Assembly: GCA_004298405.1 (NCBI GenBank)
Contig: SCSL01000002.1
Location: 1 to 5,639 of the forward strand
Direction of reading: 5' to 3'
Source of the DNA: Patescibacteria group bacterium
Lineage (GTDB): Bacteria > Patescibacteriota > Patescibacteriia > UBA9934 > GWF2-40-263
Length of the DNA: 5,639 bases
Below the pieces are notes generated by a model. It saw nothing but the letters and a program-made list of their open reading frames with translations. It was not told where the DNA came from and searched no databases. Made by a program: the position numbers and the translations under genes. Shown here one piece after another: positions 1 to 4,252 of the stretch (its first letter is position 1; the number at the start of each line of letters is the position of its first letter).

Positions 1-32
1 CTGTGAGTTGCATAACGGTTGTACCTTGCCAT
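1..32 (-). CDS. 5' end of an unidentified gene cut by the window edge
   Basis: An ATG at 32 to 30 (minus strand) opens a frame reading MARYNRYATH to the window edge. Only ten codons are visible, so no function can be given. Support comes from context: an extended -10 promoter lies about 85 nt upstream with a foldable leader between, and the base before ATG is T, as at nearly all starts here. A G-rich stretch (AAGGGG) lies one base before the ATG, too close for a normal ribosome binding site. A second in-frame-independent ATG at 13 is an alternative start. Confidence 0.3.
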   Translation of the reverse strand, partial: MARYNRYATH

Positions 33-108
33 ACCCCTTCAGCCTACCAGAGCGTGGGTAGCGGCTGAAAGTCCTCGCCCTAAAAGGGCGTAGATATCCT
101 AGCGAACT
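33..108 (-). promoter_or_regulatory. Folded 5' leader of the left-edge gene
   Basis: Reading leftward from the predicted start near 108, the leader can form two consecutive hairpins. The first is CGCCC/GGGCG around TTTTA (about 76-90). The second pairs TTCAGC with GCTGAA and CTACC with GGTAG around an 8-nt loop (about 38-69), ending just before the start codon. The layout suits a cis-regulatory leader such as a ribosomal-protein leader, attenuator or riboswitch, but I do not recognise a known class. A stand-alone small RNA is also possible. Confidence 0.3.
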
Positions 109-114
109 GAGACC

Positions 115-123
115 ATTATAACA
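115..123 (-). promoter_or_regulatory. Extended -10 promoter TGTTATAAT
   Basis: The minus strand reads TGTTATAAT, a perfect TATAAT with the TGn extension. Transcription should start near 108 and run to the left edge. No good -35 is seen 17 bp upstream (GCGGAG), which fits an extended -10 promoter. It begins only 2 bp after the stop codon of the DUF4015-like remnant. Confidence 0.6.
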
Positions 124-125
124 GA

Positions 126-206
126 TCAAGGCAAATACTCCGCCCGCTCGTACACATTGCGGGCGTTCCAGAGCATCCAGCCGCTGGCACCAGCGTCGAA
201 ATCAAA
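126..206 (-). pseudogene. 3' remnant of a DUF4015-type glycosidase gene
   Basis: An open minus-strand frame ending in TGA at 128-126 encodes a tail containing GASGWMLWNARNVY and ending ERAEYLP. The pattern G-x-x-G-W-[ML]-L-W-N-x-x-N-x-Y is what I recall from the C-terminus of DUF4015 (PF13200) putative glycosyl hydrolases. That assignment is from memory and unverified. The rest of such a protein, several hundred residues, is absent: upstream come the hairpin terminator and the stop of the cyclophilin gene, in the same frame. Two perfect stems lie inside the remnant (CGCCCGC/GCGGGCG at 141-165 and CGCTG/CAGCG at 182-195). It is best read as a deletion relic whose 3' end survived along with the next gene's promoter. 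A chance open frame cannot be excluded. Confidence 0.45.
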
Positions 207-240
207 AACGCCGGGACGAGAAACTCGACCTGGCGTTTTG
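203..240 (-). terminator. Rho-independent terminator after the cyclophilin gene
   Basis: A long hairpin pairs AAAACGCC (205-212) with GGCGTTTT (232-239), continues through GGG/CCT and, after one A-A mismatch, CGAG/CTCG around an AAA loop. On the minus strand the stem runs into GTTTTTGAT, 9 bp beyond the cyclophilin TAG. Being A-rich on one side and T-rich on the other, it could stop transcription in both directions. Confidence 0.75.
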
Positions 241-248
241 TGAACATA

Positions 249-875
249 CTATTCTGTTTTATTTTCAACCGTCACAGTCGTCATTACGTCCCCTACCACA
301 ATCGCATCTACCACATCCATTCCCTCAGTCACTCGACCAAAGATCGTATACGCTTTGGGCAGAGGTGTGTCCCCTAACATGATAAAAAATTGTGATCCGT
401 TTGTGTTTGGCCCGCGGTTGGCCATGGCGACTATTCCGCGCTCATAGGTGTACTCATCCGTGAGCTCGTCAGGAAATTCATAACCTGGCCCGCCTGTTCC
501 ATTCCCATTTGGATCACCTCCTTGAATCACGAATCCTTCTTCTCGACGATGAAAGGTGATGCCGTTGTAATACCCCCCCTCCGTCAGATACACAAAATTT
601 GAAACCGTCGCAGGAGCTGTGTCGGCAAATAGTTCAAACACGATGTCCCCCTTCTGAGTTGTCACGCGGATCTGTTTGTCTGAAATTTTCTCCCCAGCGA
701 GGACGCCAGGAAATTCCCAGGTAGGCATAGGTGTTTCTTCTTGTTGGTCAGGATAGGTAAACGTAAGCGCCGATTCCTCTTCTGGAGTCTGAGCAACCTC
801 AGGCGTCGAAGCTGGCGCGCATCCTGCCCCCAGGAACAGCAGAGCACTCAATGTGATAAGAACAGGACGCTTCAT
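249..875 (-). CDS. Cyclophilin-type peptidyl-prolyl cis-trans isomerase lipoprotein
   Basis: This 208-residue protein should catalyse cis-trans isomerisation of X-Pro bonds in exported proteins at the outer face of the membrane. Residues 1-18 form a signal peptide and C19 is the likely lipidated cysteine; the lipobox is slightly off consensus because Leu lies at -4 rather than -3. Residues 20-65 form an acidic, Pro/Thr-rich linker. The cyclophilin domain spans about 68-205. It has FHRREEGFVIQGGDP (108-122, with R110, F115 and Q118 matching CypA R55, F60 and Q63) and MANRGPNTNGSQFFI (151-165). TIFGRVTEGMDVV follows at 177-189. The Trp of CypA (W121) is absent, as in many bacterial members. The ATG overlaps the TGA of the upstream gene (ATGA), suggesting translational coupling. 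A terminator follows directly. The family assignment is secure; the substrate is unknown. Confidence 0.93.
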   Translation of the reverse strand: MKRPVLITLSALLFLGAGCAPASTPEVAQTPEEESALTFTYPDQQEETPMPTWEFPGVLAGEKISDKQIRVTTQKGDIVFELFADTAPATVSNFVYLTEGGYYNGITFHRREEGFVIQGGDPNGNGTGGPGYEFPDELTDEYTYERGIVAMANRGPNTNGSQFFIMLGDTPLPKAYTIFGRVTEGMDVVDAIVVGDVMTTVTVENKTE

Positions 876-1315
876 AAACTCTGAACATTTGAATCAGGAG
901 TTATCCAATTGGTAAGCGATCCCATCGAAATGGATGGAAGCTCAAAACTTGTTGGGAGGGAGGTGGAGATAATCATACCTGAAAGGATGGCAATGGCGAT
1001 CGAGAGAACGGCCACAAGTTTATTCGCGCCCATAGGCATATGCTCACAGTTGCGGCACGAACCGATAAAGACGTATTTGTGATGAACTTCGACAGAGCCC
1101 TGTGTCGTAGGTACGGCTTTCTCAACAACCGTCACGACAGGAACCATCTCTTCAGAAACCGTCACCGTCGCGACGGGAACTGTTTTCTTTGCCGCGATGT
1201 TCTTGGCGGGAGTCTTCCTTGCAGATGACTTTTTCGCTGAATGTTTCTTAGCCACAGGTTTCACCGTCACCTTTTCTTCAGGTGACGCAGACACCTTTTT
1301 TGTTTTTGCGGGCAT
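872..1315 (-). CDS. Lys/Ala-rich single-pass membrane protein, unknown function
   Basis: I do not recognise this 147-residue protein. Residues 1-45 are very rich in Lys, Ala and Ser with AKK/ARK repeats, like histone-H1-type or PAKKA-rich tails, and could bind DNA, RNA or anionic lipid. Residues 46-75 are Val/Thr/Pro-rich. A short segment with C87-R-N-C90 and nearby H78, H79 and H92 could bind a metal, though only one CxxC is present. One transmembrane helix spans about 100-118 (LVAVLSIAIAILSGMIIS), followed by about 29 polar residues. With no signal peptide and a basic N-terminus, the Lys-rich part should be cytoplasmic. No Shine-Dalgarno is seen; the context is TTCCCTATG. An extended -10 promoter lies just upstream, over the end of the preceding gene. 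Its stop overlaps the cyclophilin start by 4 nt. Confidence 0.75.
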   Translation of the reverse strand: MPAKTKKVSASPEEKVTVKPVAKKHSAKKSSARKTPAKNIAAKKTVPVATVTVSEEMVPVVTVVEKAVPTTQGSVEVHHKYVFIGSCRNCEHMPMGANKLVAVLSIAIAILSGMIISTSLPTSFELPSISMGSLTNWITPDSNVQSL

Positions 1316-1347
1316 AGGGAACGAACGGTTAAAAAAATGTTGATCAA

Positions 1348-1356
1348 ATTATAGCA
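1348..1356 (-). promoter_or_regulatory. Extended -10 promoter TGCTATAAT over a stop codon
   Basis: The minus strand reads TGCTATAAT, a perfect extended -10. Its TATAAT overlaps the TAA stop (1351-1349) of the 154-residue gene. The predicted start near 1341 leaves a leader of about 25 nt before the ATG at 1315. It would allow the Lys-rich protein and cyclophilin to be transcribed separately from metK. Confidence 0.55.
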
Positions 1357-1813
1357 CACGCGTCCCCAGTCCCACCAGAACACTTCCGGAAAACTCGACT
1401 GCAGAGGTGAGTGTCTGTGTATCTAAATCAAAAAATGTTGGGACGACTTCCCACGAAAGCGTTTCTCGACTGAACTGATAGACTGCCACGTCTTGAATCA
1501 AGAGGTCAGAAGAGAGTGCCGGAAAAGAAAATGTGAATACCGACTCCTGAAGGGTACCAGAATCCGTGAGGGAGACCTCGTAGACAGGGCTGACGAGATT
1601 TGGAATGGATGTTTCCACGCCATCAAGACGCTCAATGAGCACCAAACTCGATGATCGAGTAACTCCTTCCACCCGCAACACATGGTCTTGTGATACAGCG
1701 ACGACTTCTTCTGGGTTAGGGCGAAGAATAAGCAGGGCACTTGCGATCAAAACAATCGCGACCACGATCGCGATTGCCATGCTTGAATCTTTATTTGCTC
1801 TGCGAGATGTCAT
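1349..1813 (-). CDS. Membrane-anchored protein with exported beta-rich domain, unknown function
   Basis: I chose the ATG at 1813 (154 residues). A GTG at 1831 would add six residues, but it overlaps the likely -10 element. Residues 1-11 are basic and polar (MTSRRANKDSS), and residues 12-30 form one hydrophobic helix acting as an uncleaved signal anchor, so the remainder faces outside. Residues 40-154 are rich in Val, Ser, Thr and Leu with alternating polarity typical of a beta-sandwich. The end, with VYQFSRETLSWEVV, then DLDTQTLTSAVE and a Gly-rich hydrophobic finish, follows the pattern Y-x-y-x(n)-W-x-x-[VL]-x(n)-D-x-x-T-x-T-[LV]-T seen at the end of many surface-protein beta domains; this is inference from pattern. 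It lies 36 bp downstream of metK. No enzyme motif is visible. Confidence 0.7.
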   Translation of the reverse strand: MTSRRANKDSSMAIAIVVAIVLIASALLILRPNPEEVVAVSQDHVLRVEGVTRSSSLVLIERLDGVETSIPNLVSPVYEVSLTDSGTLQESVFTFSFPALSSDLLIQDVAVYQFSRETLSWEVVPTFFDLDTQTLTSAVEFSGSVLVGLGTRVL

Positions 1814-1821
1814 ACAAGAAA

Positions 1822-1830
1822 ATTGTATCA
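1822..1830 (-). promoter_or_regulatory. Extended -10 promoter TGATACAAT, nearly leaderless
   Basis: The minus strand reads TGATACAAT in the short gap after metK. Only 8 nt separate it from the ATG at 1813, so the transcript would begin at or within about 2 nt of the start codon, giving a leaderless or near-leaderless mRNA. No terminator separates it from metK, so read-through is also likely. Confidence 0.45.
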
Positions 1831-1849
1831 CACTCGAGCAGGTCGCTGT

Positions 1850-2896
1850 TTATATGGTTGCTTCTTCCCAAGGAAAACCCGTACGACCGAAATGTCCATA
1901 ACTCGCCGTGGCACGATACACCGGCTGGATCAAATGAAGACGTTCGACAATCGCCTCAGGACGGAAGTCAAACATCTTCTTCAAAAGCTCCGAGAGATCC
2001 ATCTTTGCCCCGCGTGACTTCTCTCCCATCCCCGTTGCGTGAAGATGCACCGGCTCAGCTCGTCCCATCGAATACACCAAACTTACCATCGCGGACGTTG
2101 CGAGACCCTGCTCAACAAGATAGCGCGCCGCAAACCGAGCCATATACGCACCCGCGCGATCCACGCGAGAAGGATCCTTGCCCGAGATTGATTTGTCGCC
2201 TTGGGGAATAAGTCCGCCGTAGGTATCGACGGTAAGCTTGCGTCCGCTTGCACCAGAATCTGCTTTGAATCCCGCGTCGATGAATGTTCCAATCGGATTG
2301 ATGTACATGACCACGCCGTTCTCGCCAAGAATCGGCACAAGCAAACGCTCCAAGAGCGCGGTCTTTACCTCTTTCTCGTCAATACTTACATGATGGGACG
2401 CCAAAACGGTCACACCACATACATGATCGCCGTCCATGGTAAGTTGAATCTTGCCATCCGGTTTGAGCCAAGAAAACGCCGGGTCGGTTTTGCGCAAGTC
2501 GTCCAGACGTCGTGCGAGATTATGTGCATAGACAAGCGCGCGCGGTAAGAGCTCACGCGTCTCGTTCGTGGCAAAACCGTTTACGACGACGTTATCGGTC
2601 ACTCCATTATGTACGCGCTTCATCTCTGCGGACTGCGTGTCGATATTCACGAAGACTTCCATGTCATCCTTGTATCCAATCTCTGCATAGACTTGCTTGG
2701 CGAGCGCACCTAAATCGAAATCTGCTGTGCTGGTGACCTCGCCTCCAATCATCATCATGCCGTGACTTCCCAACACATTGATATCAACACGCGCTTGCTT
2801 GTCGCGTCGCAGGTACTCGTCAACAATCGCATCCGCGATCTGATCGCAGACTTTATCGGGGTGACCTTGGGTGACAGATTCAACCGTTTTTTTCAT
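1850..2896 (-). CDS. metK: S-adenosylmethionine synthetase (methionine adenosyltransferase), divergent
   Basis: MetK makes S-adenosylmethionine from methionine and ATP in the cytoplasm, normally as a dimer or tetramer needing Mg2+ and K+. The 348 residues (E. coli: 384) keep the family signatures. They are GHPDK (11-15) with the ATP-phosphate His and metal Asp, GGEVT (51-55), D101 at the GAGDQG Asp position, and ATNET (109-113). Further on are WLKPD (143-147), INPIGTF (199-205), SGRK (217-220), TYGG (225-228), SGKDPSRVDRAGAY (238-251) and YGHFGR (333-338). Two regions are unusual. The mobile loop over the active site, between about 84 and 100, is roughly a dozen residues shorter than in E. 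coli. GAGDQG is replaced by GVTDNV. The ATG at 2896 sits next to the signature and lacks a Shine-Dalgarno. Its gene is divergent from lexA and has its own extended -10 promoter. Confidence 0.95.
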   Translation of the reverse strand: MKKTVESVTQGHPDKVCDQIADAIVDEYLRRDKQARVDINVLGSHGMMMIGGEVTSTADFDLGALAKQVYAEIGYKDDMEVFVNIDTQSAEMKRVHNGVTDNVVVNGFATNETRELLPRALVYAHNLARRLDDLRKTDPAFSWLKPDGKIQLTMDGDHVCGVTVLASHHVSIDEKEVKTALLERLLVPILGENGVVMYINPIGTFIDAGFKADSGASGRKLTVDTYGGLIPQGDKSISGKDPSRVDRAGAYMARFAARYLVEQGLATSAMVSLVYSMGRAEPVHLHATGMGEKSRGAKMDLSELLKKMFDFRPEAIVERLHLIQPVYRATASYGHFGRTGFPWEEATI

Positions 2897-2909
2897 AGAG
2901 ACTCAGACG

Positions 2910-2918
2910 AGAATATCA
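2910..2918 (-). promoter_or_regulatory. Extended -10 promoter TGATATTCT for metK
   Basis: The minus strand reads TGATATTCT, a TGn plus TATTCT (4 of 6 to TATAAT), 13 nt before the metK ATG. Transcription would start near 2903 and leave a leader of only about 7 nt. There is no room for a SAM riboswitch. Confidence 0.4.
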
Positions 2919-2982
2919 AAAGACGAATCGCTTGTCATCGGACAACTTGGGGATGATGAGTGCACAACAGACGCTCGTTGAG

Positions 2983-2991
2983 TTATCCACA
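2983..2991 (+). promoter_or_regulatory. Single perfect DnaA-box sequence TTATCCACA
   Basis: TTATCCACA matches the strongest E. coli DnaA box exactly. It lies between the divergent metK and lexA promoters, inside the loop of an 8-bp inverted repeat (GATGAGTG 2955-2962, CACTCATC 2990-2997). I see no second box nearby, so it is not an origin. It may be a regulatory DnaA site or chance: an exact 9-mer on either strand is expected in about 4% of windows this size. Confidence 0.3.
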
Positions 2992-2999
2992 CTCATCTC

Positions 3000-3028
3000 T
3001 TGCGTTCGGTTTTTGTTCGGGCTATCAT
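3000..3028 (+). promoter_or_regulatory. lexA promoter, TTGCGT-N17-TATCAT
   Basis: A -35 TTGCGT (3000-3005) and a -10 TATCAT (3023-3028) are separated by the optimal 17 bp. Transcription should start near 3035, about 18 nt before the lexA ATG. One GTTC-N7-GTTC box lies between and over the two elements and the other covers the start site, so bound LexA would block RNA polymerase. Confidence 0.65.
3004..3018 (+). promoter_or_regulatory. Putative SOS box 1, GTTC-N7-GTTC
   Basis: GTTC at 3004-3007 and again at 3015-3018 form a direct repeat with 11-bp period, both extended to GTTCGG. This is the arrangement known for alphaproteobacterial LexA, not the E. coli CTGT-N8-ACAG nor the Gram-positive CGAAC-N4-GTTCG type. 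It lies between the -35 and -10 of the lexA promoter. Confidence 0.6.
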
Positions 3029-3030
3029 AC

Positions 3031-3045
3031 GAACATAAAACGAAC
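3031..3045 (-). promoter_or_regulatory. Putative SOS box 2, inverted GTTC-N7-GTTC
   Basis: GAAC at 3031-3034 and 3042-3045 is the same 11-bp-period direct repeat on the opposite strand, each half preceded by C (CGAAC). It covers the predicted lexA start site and leader. With box 1 it forms a symmetric four-half-site array. Confidence 0.6.
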
Positions 3046-3052
3046 AATACAT

Positions 3053-3667
3053 ATGCCACCTCTTACCAAAAAACAATCCGAGATTCTGGACTTCATACGC
3101 GAGCATCTAGAGGACAACGGCTATGCTCCCTCCTACCGCGAGATCGCTGATCACTTTGGTCTCTCCTCCCCCGCAACGGTGCATGGCCATGTGCAAGCAC
3201 TCCTAGAAAAAGGTCTCATCACGGCGGGAGAAGATGGCGAGGCGCGATCTATTGAACTCGTTGAGGAAGTTCCATCTGGCTCATCGATCATGCTCCCTCT
3301 GATGGGGCTTATTACCGCCGGAGAACCAATCGAAGCGGTGCAAGATAACGAAGCGATGGCTGTTCCAGCCAATTTCGTTCTGGATGGCGCCAATTCCTAT
3401 GTCCTGCGTGTAAAAGGACGTTCTATGATTGAAGATGGAATTTTGGATGGTGACTTCGTCGTCATTGAACGAAATCCCAGTCCGCGCAATGGGGAGGTAG
3501 TCGTGGCGCTTCTGGATAATGCATTTGCTACCCTCAAACGTTTTCATCGCGAACGAAATCGAATTCGTCTTCAACCGGCAAATAGCTCCATGGAACCGAT
3601 CTTCGTCCAAGACTGCATCATTCAGGGAGTTGTGCGTGCGGTGATTCGAAAATTTCAACCTGTGTAA
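3053..3667 (+). CDS. lexA: LexA repressor (SOS regulator, self-cleaving)
   Basis: LexA represses DNA-damage genes and cuts itself when RecA filaments form. I chose the ATG at 3053 (204 residues; E. coli 202), because the longer frame from 2960 would run through the promoter and operator. An N-terminal winged helix-turn-helix covers about 1-70 (MPPLTKKQSEILDFI, YAPSYREIADHFGLSSPATV at 24-43). The C-terminal S24 peptidase domain covers about 78-202. The cleavage site is A89-G90 in LITAGEP; the catalytic pair is S124 in KGRSMIEDG and K162 in FATLKR. All features needed for autocleavage are present. The promoter carries two GTTC-N7-GTTC boxes, consistent with autorepression. A hairpin terminator follows, so lexA is probably monocistronic. 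The family call is certain; the operator preference is inferred. Confidence 0.97.
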   Translation: MPPLTKKQSEILDFIREHLEDNGYAPSYREIADHFGLSSPATVHGHVQALLEKGLITAGEDGEARSIELVEEVPSGSSIMLPLMGLITAGEPIEAVQDNEAMAVPANFVLDGANSYVLRVKGRSMIEDGILDGDFVVIERNPSPRNGEVVVALLDNAFATLKRFHRERNRIRLQPANSSMEPIFVQDCIIQGVVRAVIRKFQPV

Positions 3668-3708
3668 CTCGTGGGAGGGCCCTCCTGCAGATATTGACAA
3701 TCTGAGAT

Positions 3709-3760
3709 CCCATGGTGAGGCGCGTAAGGGATCACGCGTCTGGCCATGGGGTTTTAGTTT
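3709..3760 (+). terminator. Terminator hairpin after lexA
   Basis: CCCATGG (3709-3715) pairs with CCATGGG (3744-3750), with an inner CGCGT/ACGCG stem (3721-3725, 3734-3738), and the structure runs into GTTTTAGTTT. A GC palindrome, GGAGGGCCCTCC, precedes it at 3674-3685. An ATG at 3712 lies inside the stem and is therefore an unlikely start for the ORF that follows. Confidence 0.6.
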
Positions 3761-3792
3761 GCCAACTCTTACTCTTAAACGACCTTCAACCT

Positions 3793-3966
3793 ATGTCTAC
3801 GACAACGCTACGCCATCATCTCAACACGCTTGCGTTCCTTCCACGCCAGAGAGACAAACGAATCGTCAAAGGGTTGCGAGCACTAAAAATTCGAACAAGC
3901 CGGCGTCGTTTTAAGCAAACAATTCGTCAGCTATTAGACCACCGCGCATTGTCCCCCTCCTTCTAA
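3793..3966 (+). CDS. Small basic protein, hypothetical
   Basis: This is a 57-codon frame from ATG 3793 (context CAACCTATG) to TAA 3966. The product is strongly basic, with runs such as LPRQRDKRIVKGLRALK and TSRRRFKQTIRQLL, no membrane segment, and predicted helical character. It could bind nucleic acid, but I do not recognise a family. The frame is open further up to 3712, but that part falls in the lexA terminator hairpin. No promoter or Shine-Dalgarno is clear. It lies between lexA and the dinB pair, 37 nt before the next gene. It is the least certain full ORF here and could be non-coding. Confidence 0.38.
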   Translation: MSTTTLRHHLNTLAFLPRQRDKRIVKGLRALKIRTSRRRFKQTIRQLLDHRALSPSF

Positions 3967-4003
3967 CCCTCCTAGCCCTTCTCACCCTTCTAACCCTTCT
4001 CCT
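3962..4003 (+). repeat. 9-bp pyrimidine-rich tandem repeat in a leader
   Basis: Four and two-thirds degenerate 9-bp units run to the next start codon: TCTAACCCT, CCTAGCCCT, TCTCACCCT, TCTAACCCT, then TCTCCT directly before ATG 4004. Units 1 and 4 are identical. The top strand is almost purely pyrimidine with CCCT at a fixed phase. It overlaps the end of the small basic ORF and replaces any ribosome binding site of the downstream gene. Confidence 0.7.
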
Positions 4004-4252
4004 ATGCATGAAATCCTAAACGACCCCATCGATGTCACCGTCGCCTTCAAAGATAATCGCGTTCTTCCACGTGCCATGCGTTGGAATGAACGTGAATACA
4101 AAATCGATCAAGTAAACCTTGTGCACACCGCACGTGAGGGTACAAAGCGTGTCTTCTATTTCTCCGTCTCCGACGCCGCCAATTACTTCAAATTAAAACT
4201 CGACCCCGAATTCCTCGAATGGCGGCTGGTTGAGCTTTATACGGATGGATAA
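4004..4252 (+). CDS. DUF6504-like small protein paired with the DinB polymerase
   Basis: This 82-residue cytoplasmic protein has no signal or membrane segment. It opens with NDPIDVTVAF and continues RAMRWNEREYKIDQV (about 23-37), then RVFYFSV and YFKLKLD, ending WRLVELYTDG. The order PIxV, then RW-x-x-R/E-x-Y-x-[IV]-x-x-V, then an aromatic beta segment and ELY matches what I recall of DUF6504, a small beta-rich domain found beside or fused to DinB/ImuB-like polymerases in Actinobacteria. That is family recall, not a search result. Its last codons overlap the dinB start by 8 nt (ATGGATAA), which implies coupled translation and probably a partner role. The start follows the pyrimidine repeat, has T at -1, and has no Shine-Dalgarno. 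No LexA-type box is visible upstream. Confidence 0.75.
   Translation: MHEILNDPIDVTVAFKDNRVLPRAMRWNEREYKIDQVNLVHTAREGTKRVFYFSVSDAANYFKLKLDPEFLEWRLVELYTDG

Noticed and set aside
64..114. A tRNA-like 5' half on the minus strand: a GGTCTCA acceptor-like start and a CTTTTAG anticodon-like loop on a CGCC/GGCG stem.
   Set aside because: The D-arm is too short and no T-arm (GTTCRA-type) follows within a normal, long-variable-arm or short-intron distance, so it is treated as a leader hairpin.
103..240. An open plus-strand frame across the hairpins, ending TGA at 240.
   Set aside because: It has no usable start codon and no recognisable motif. The minus frame over the same bases gives the more convincing DUF4015-like tail.
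1741..2211. Plus-strand frame of 156 codons opposite metK and the 154-residue gene.
   Set aside because: It is antisense to strongly supported genes, has low-complexity Pro/Ser/Arg composition, and matches no family.
2960..3052. A 31-residue N-terminal extension of LexA from the ATG at 2960.
   Set aside because: It would run through the DnaA-box sequence, promoter and both LexA boxes. LexA homology begins at the ATG at 3053, giving the normal family length.
3694..3699. A perfect -35 sequence TTGACA after lexA.
   Set aside because: No -10 element occurs at 16-18 bp (the bases there are GAGGCG); it falls just before a terminator stem.
3712..3792. A longer start (ATG 3712) for the small basic ORF, giving 84 residues.
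   Set aside because: That ATG lies inside the stem of the lexA terminator; the ATG at 3793 has the local TATG context.
4230..4244. TTG start for dinB, five codons upstream.
   Set aside because: The ATG at 4245 is closer to the conserved N-terminus and gives a typical stop-start overlap.
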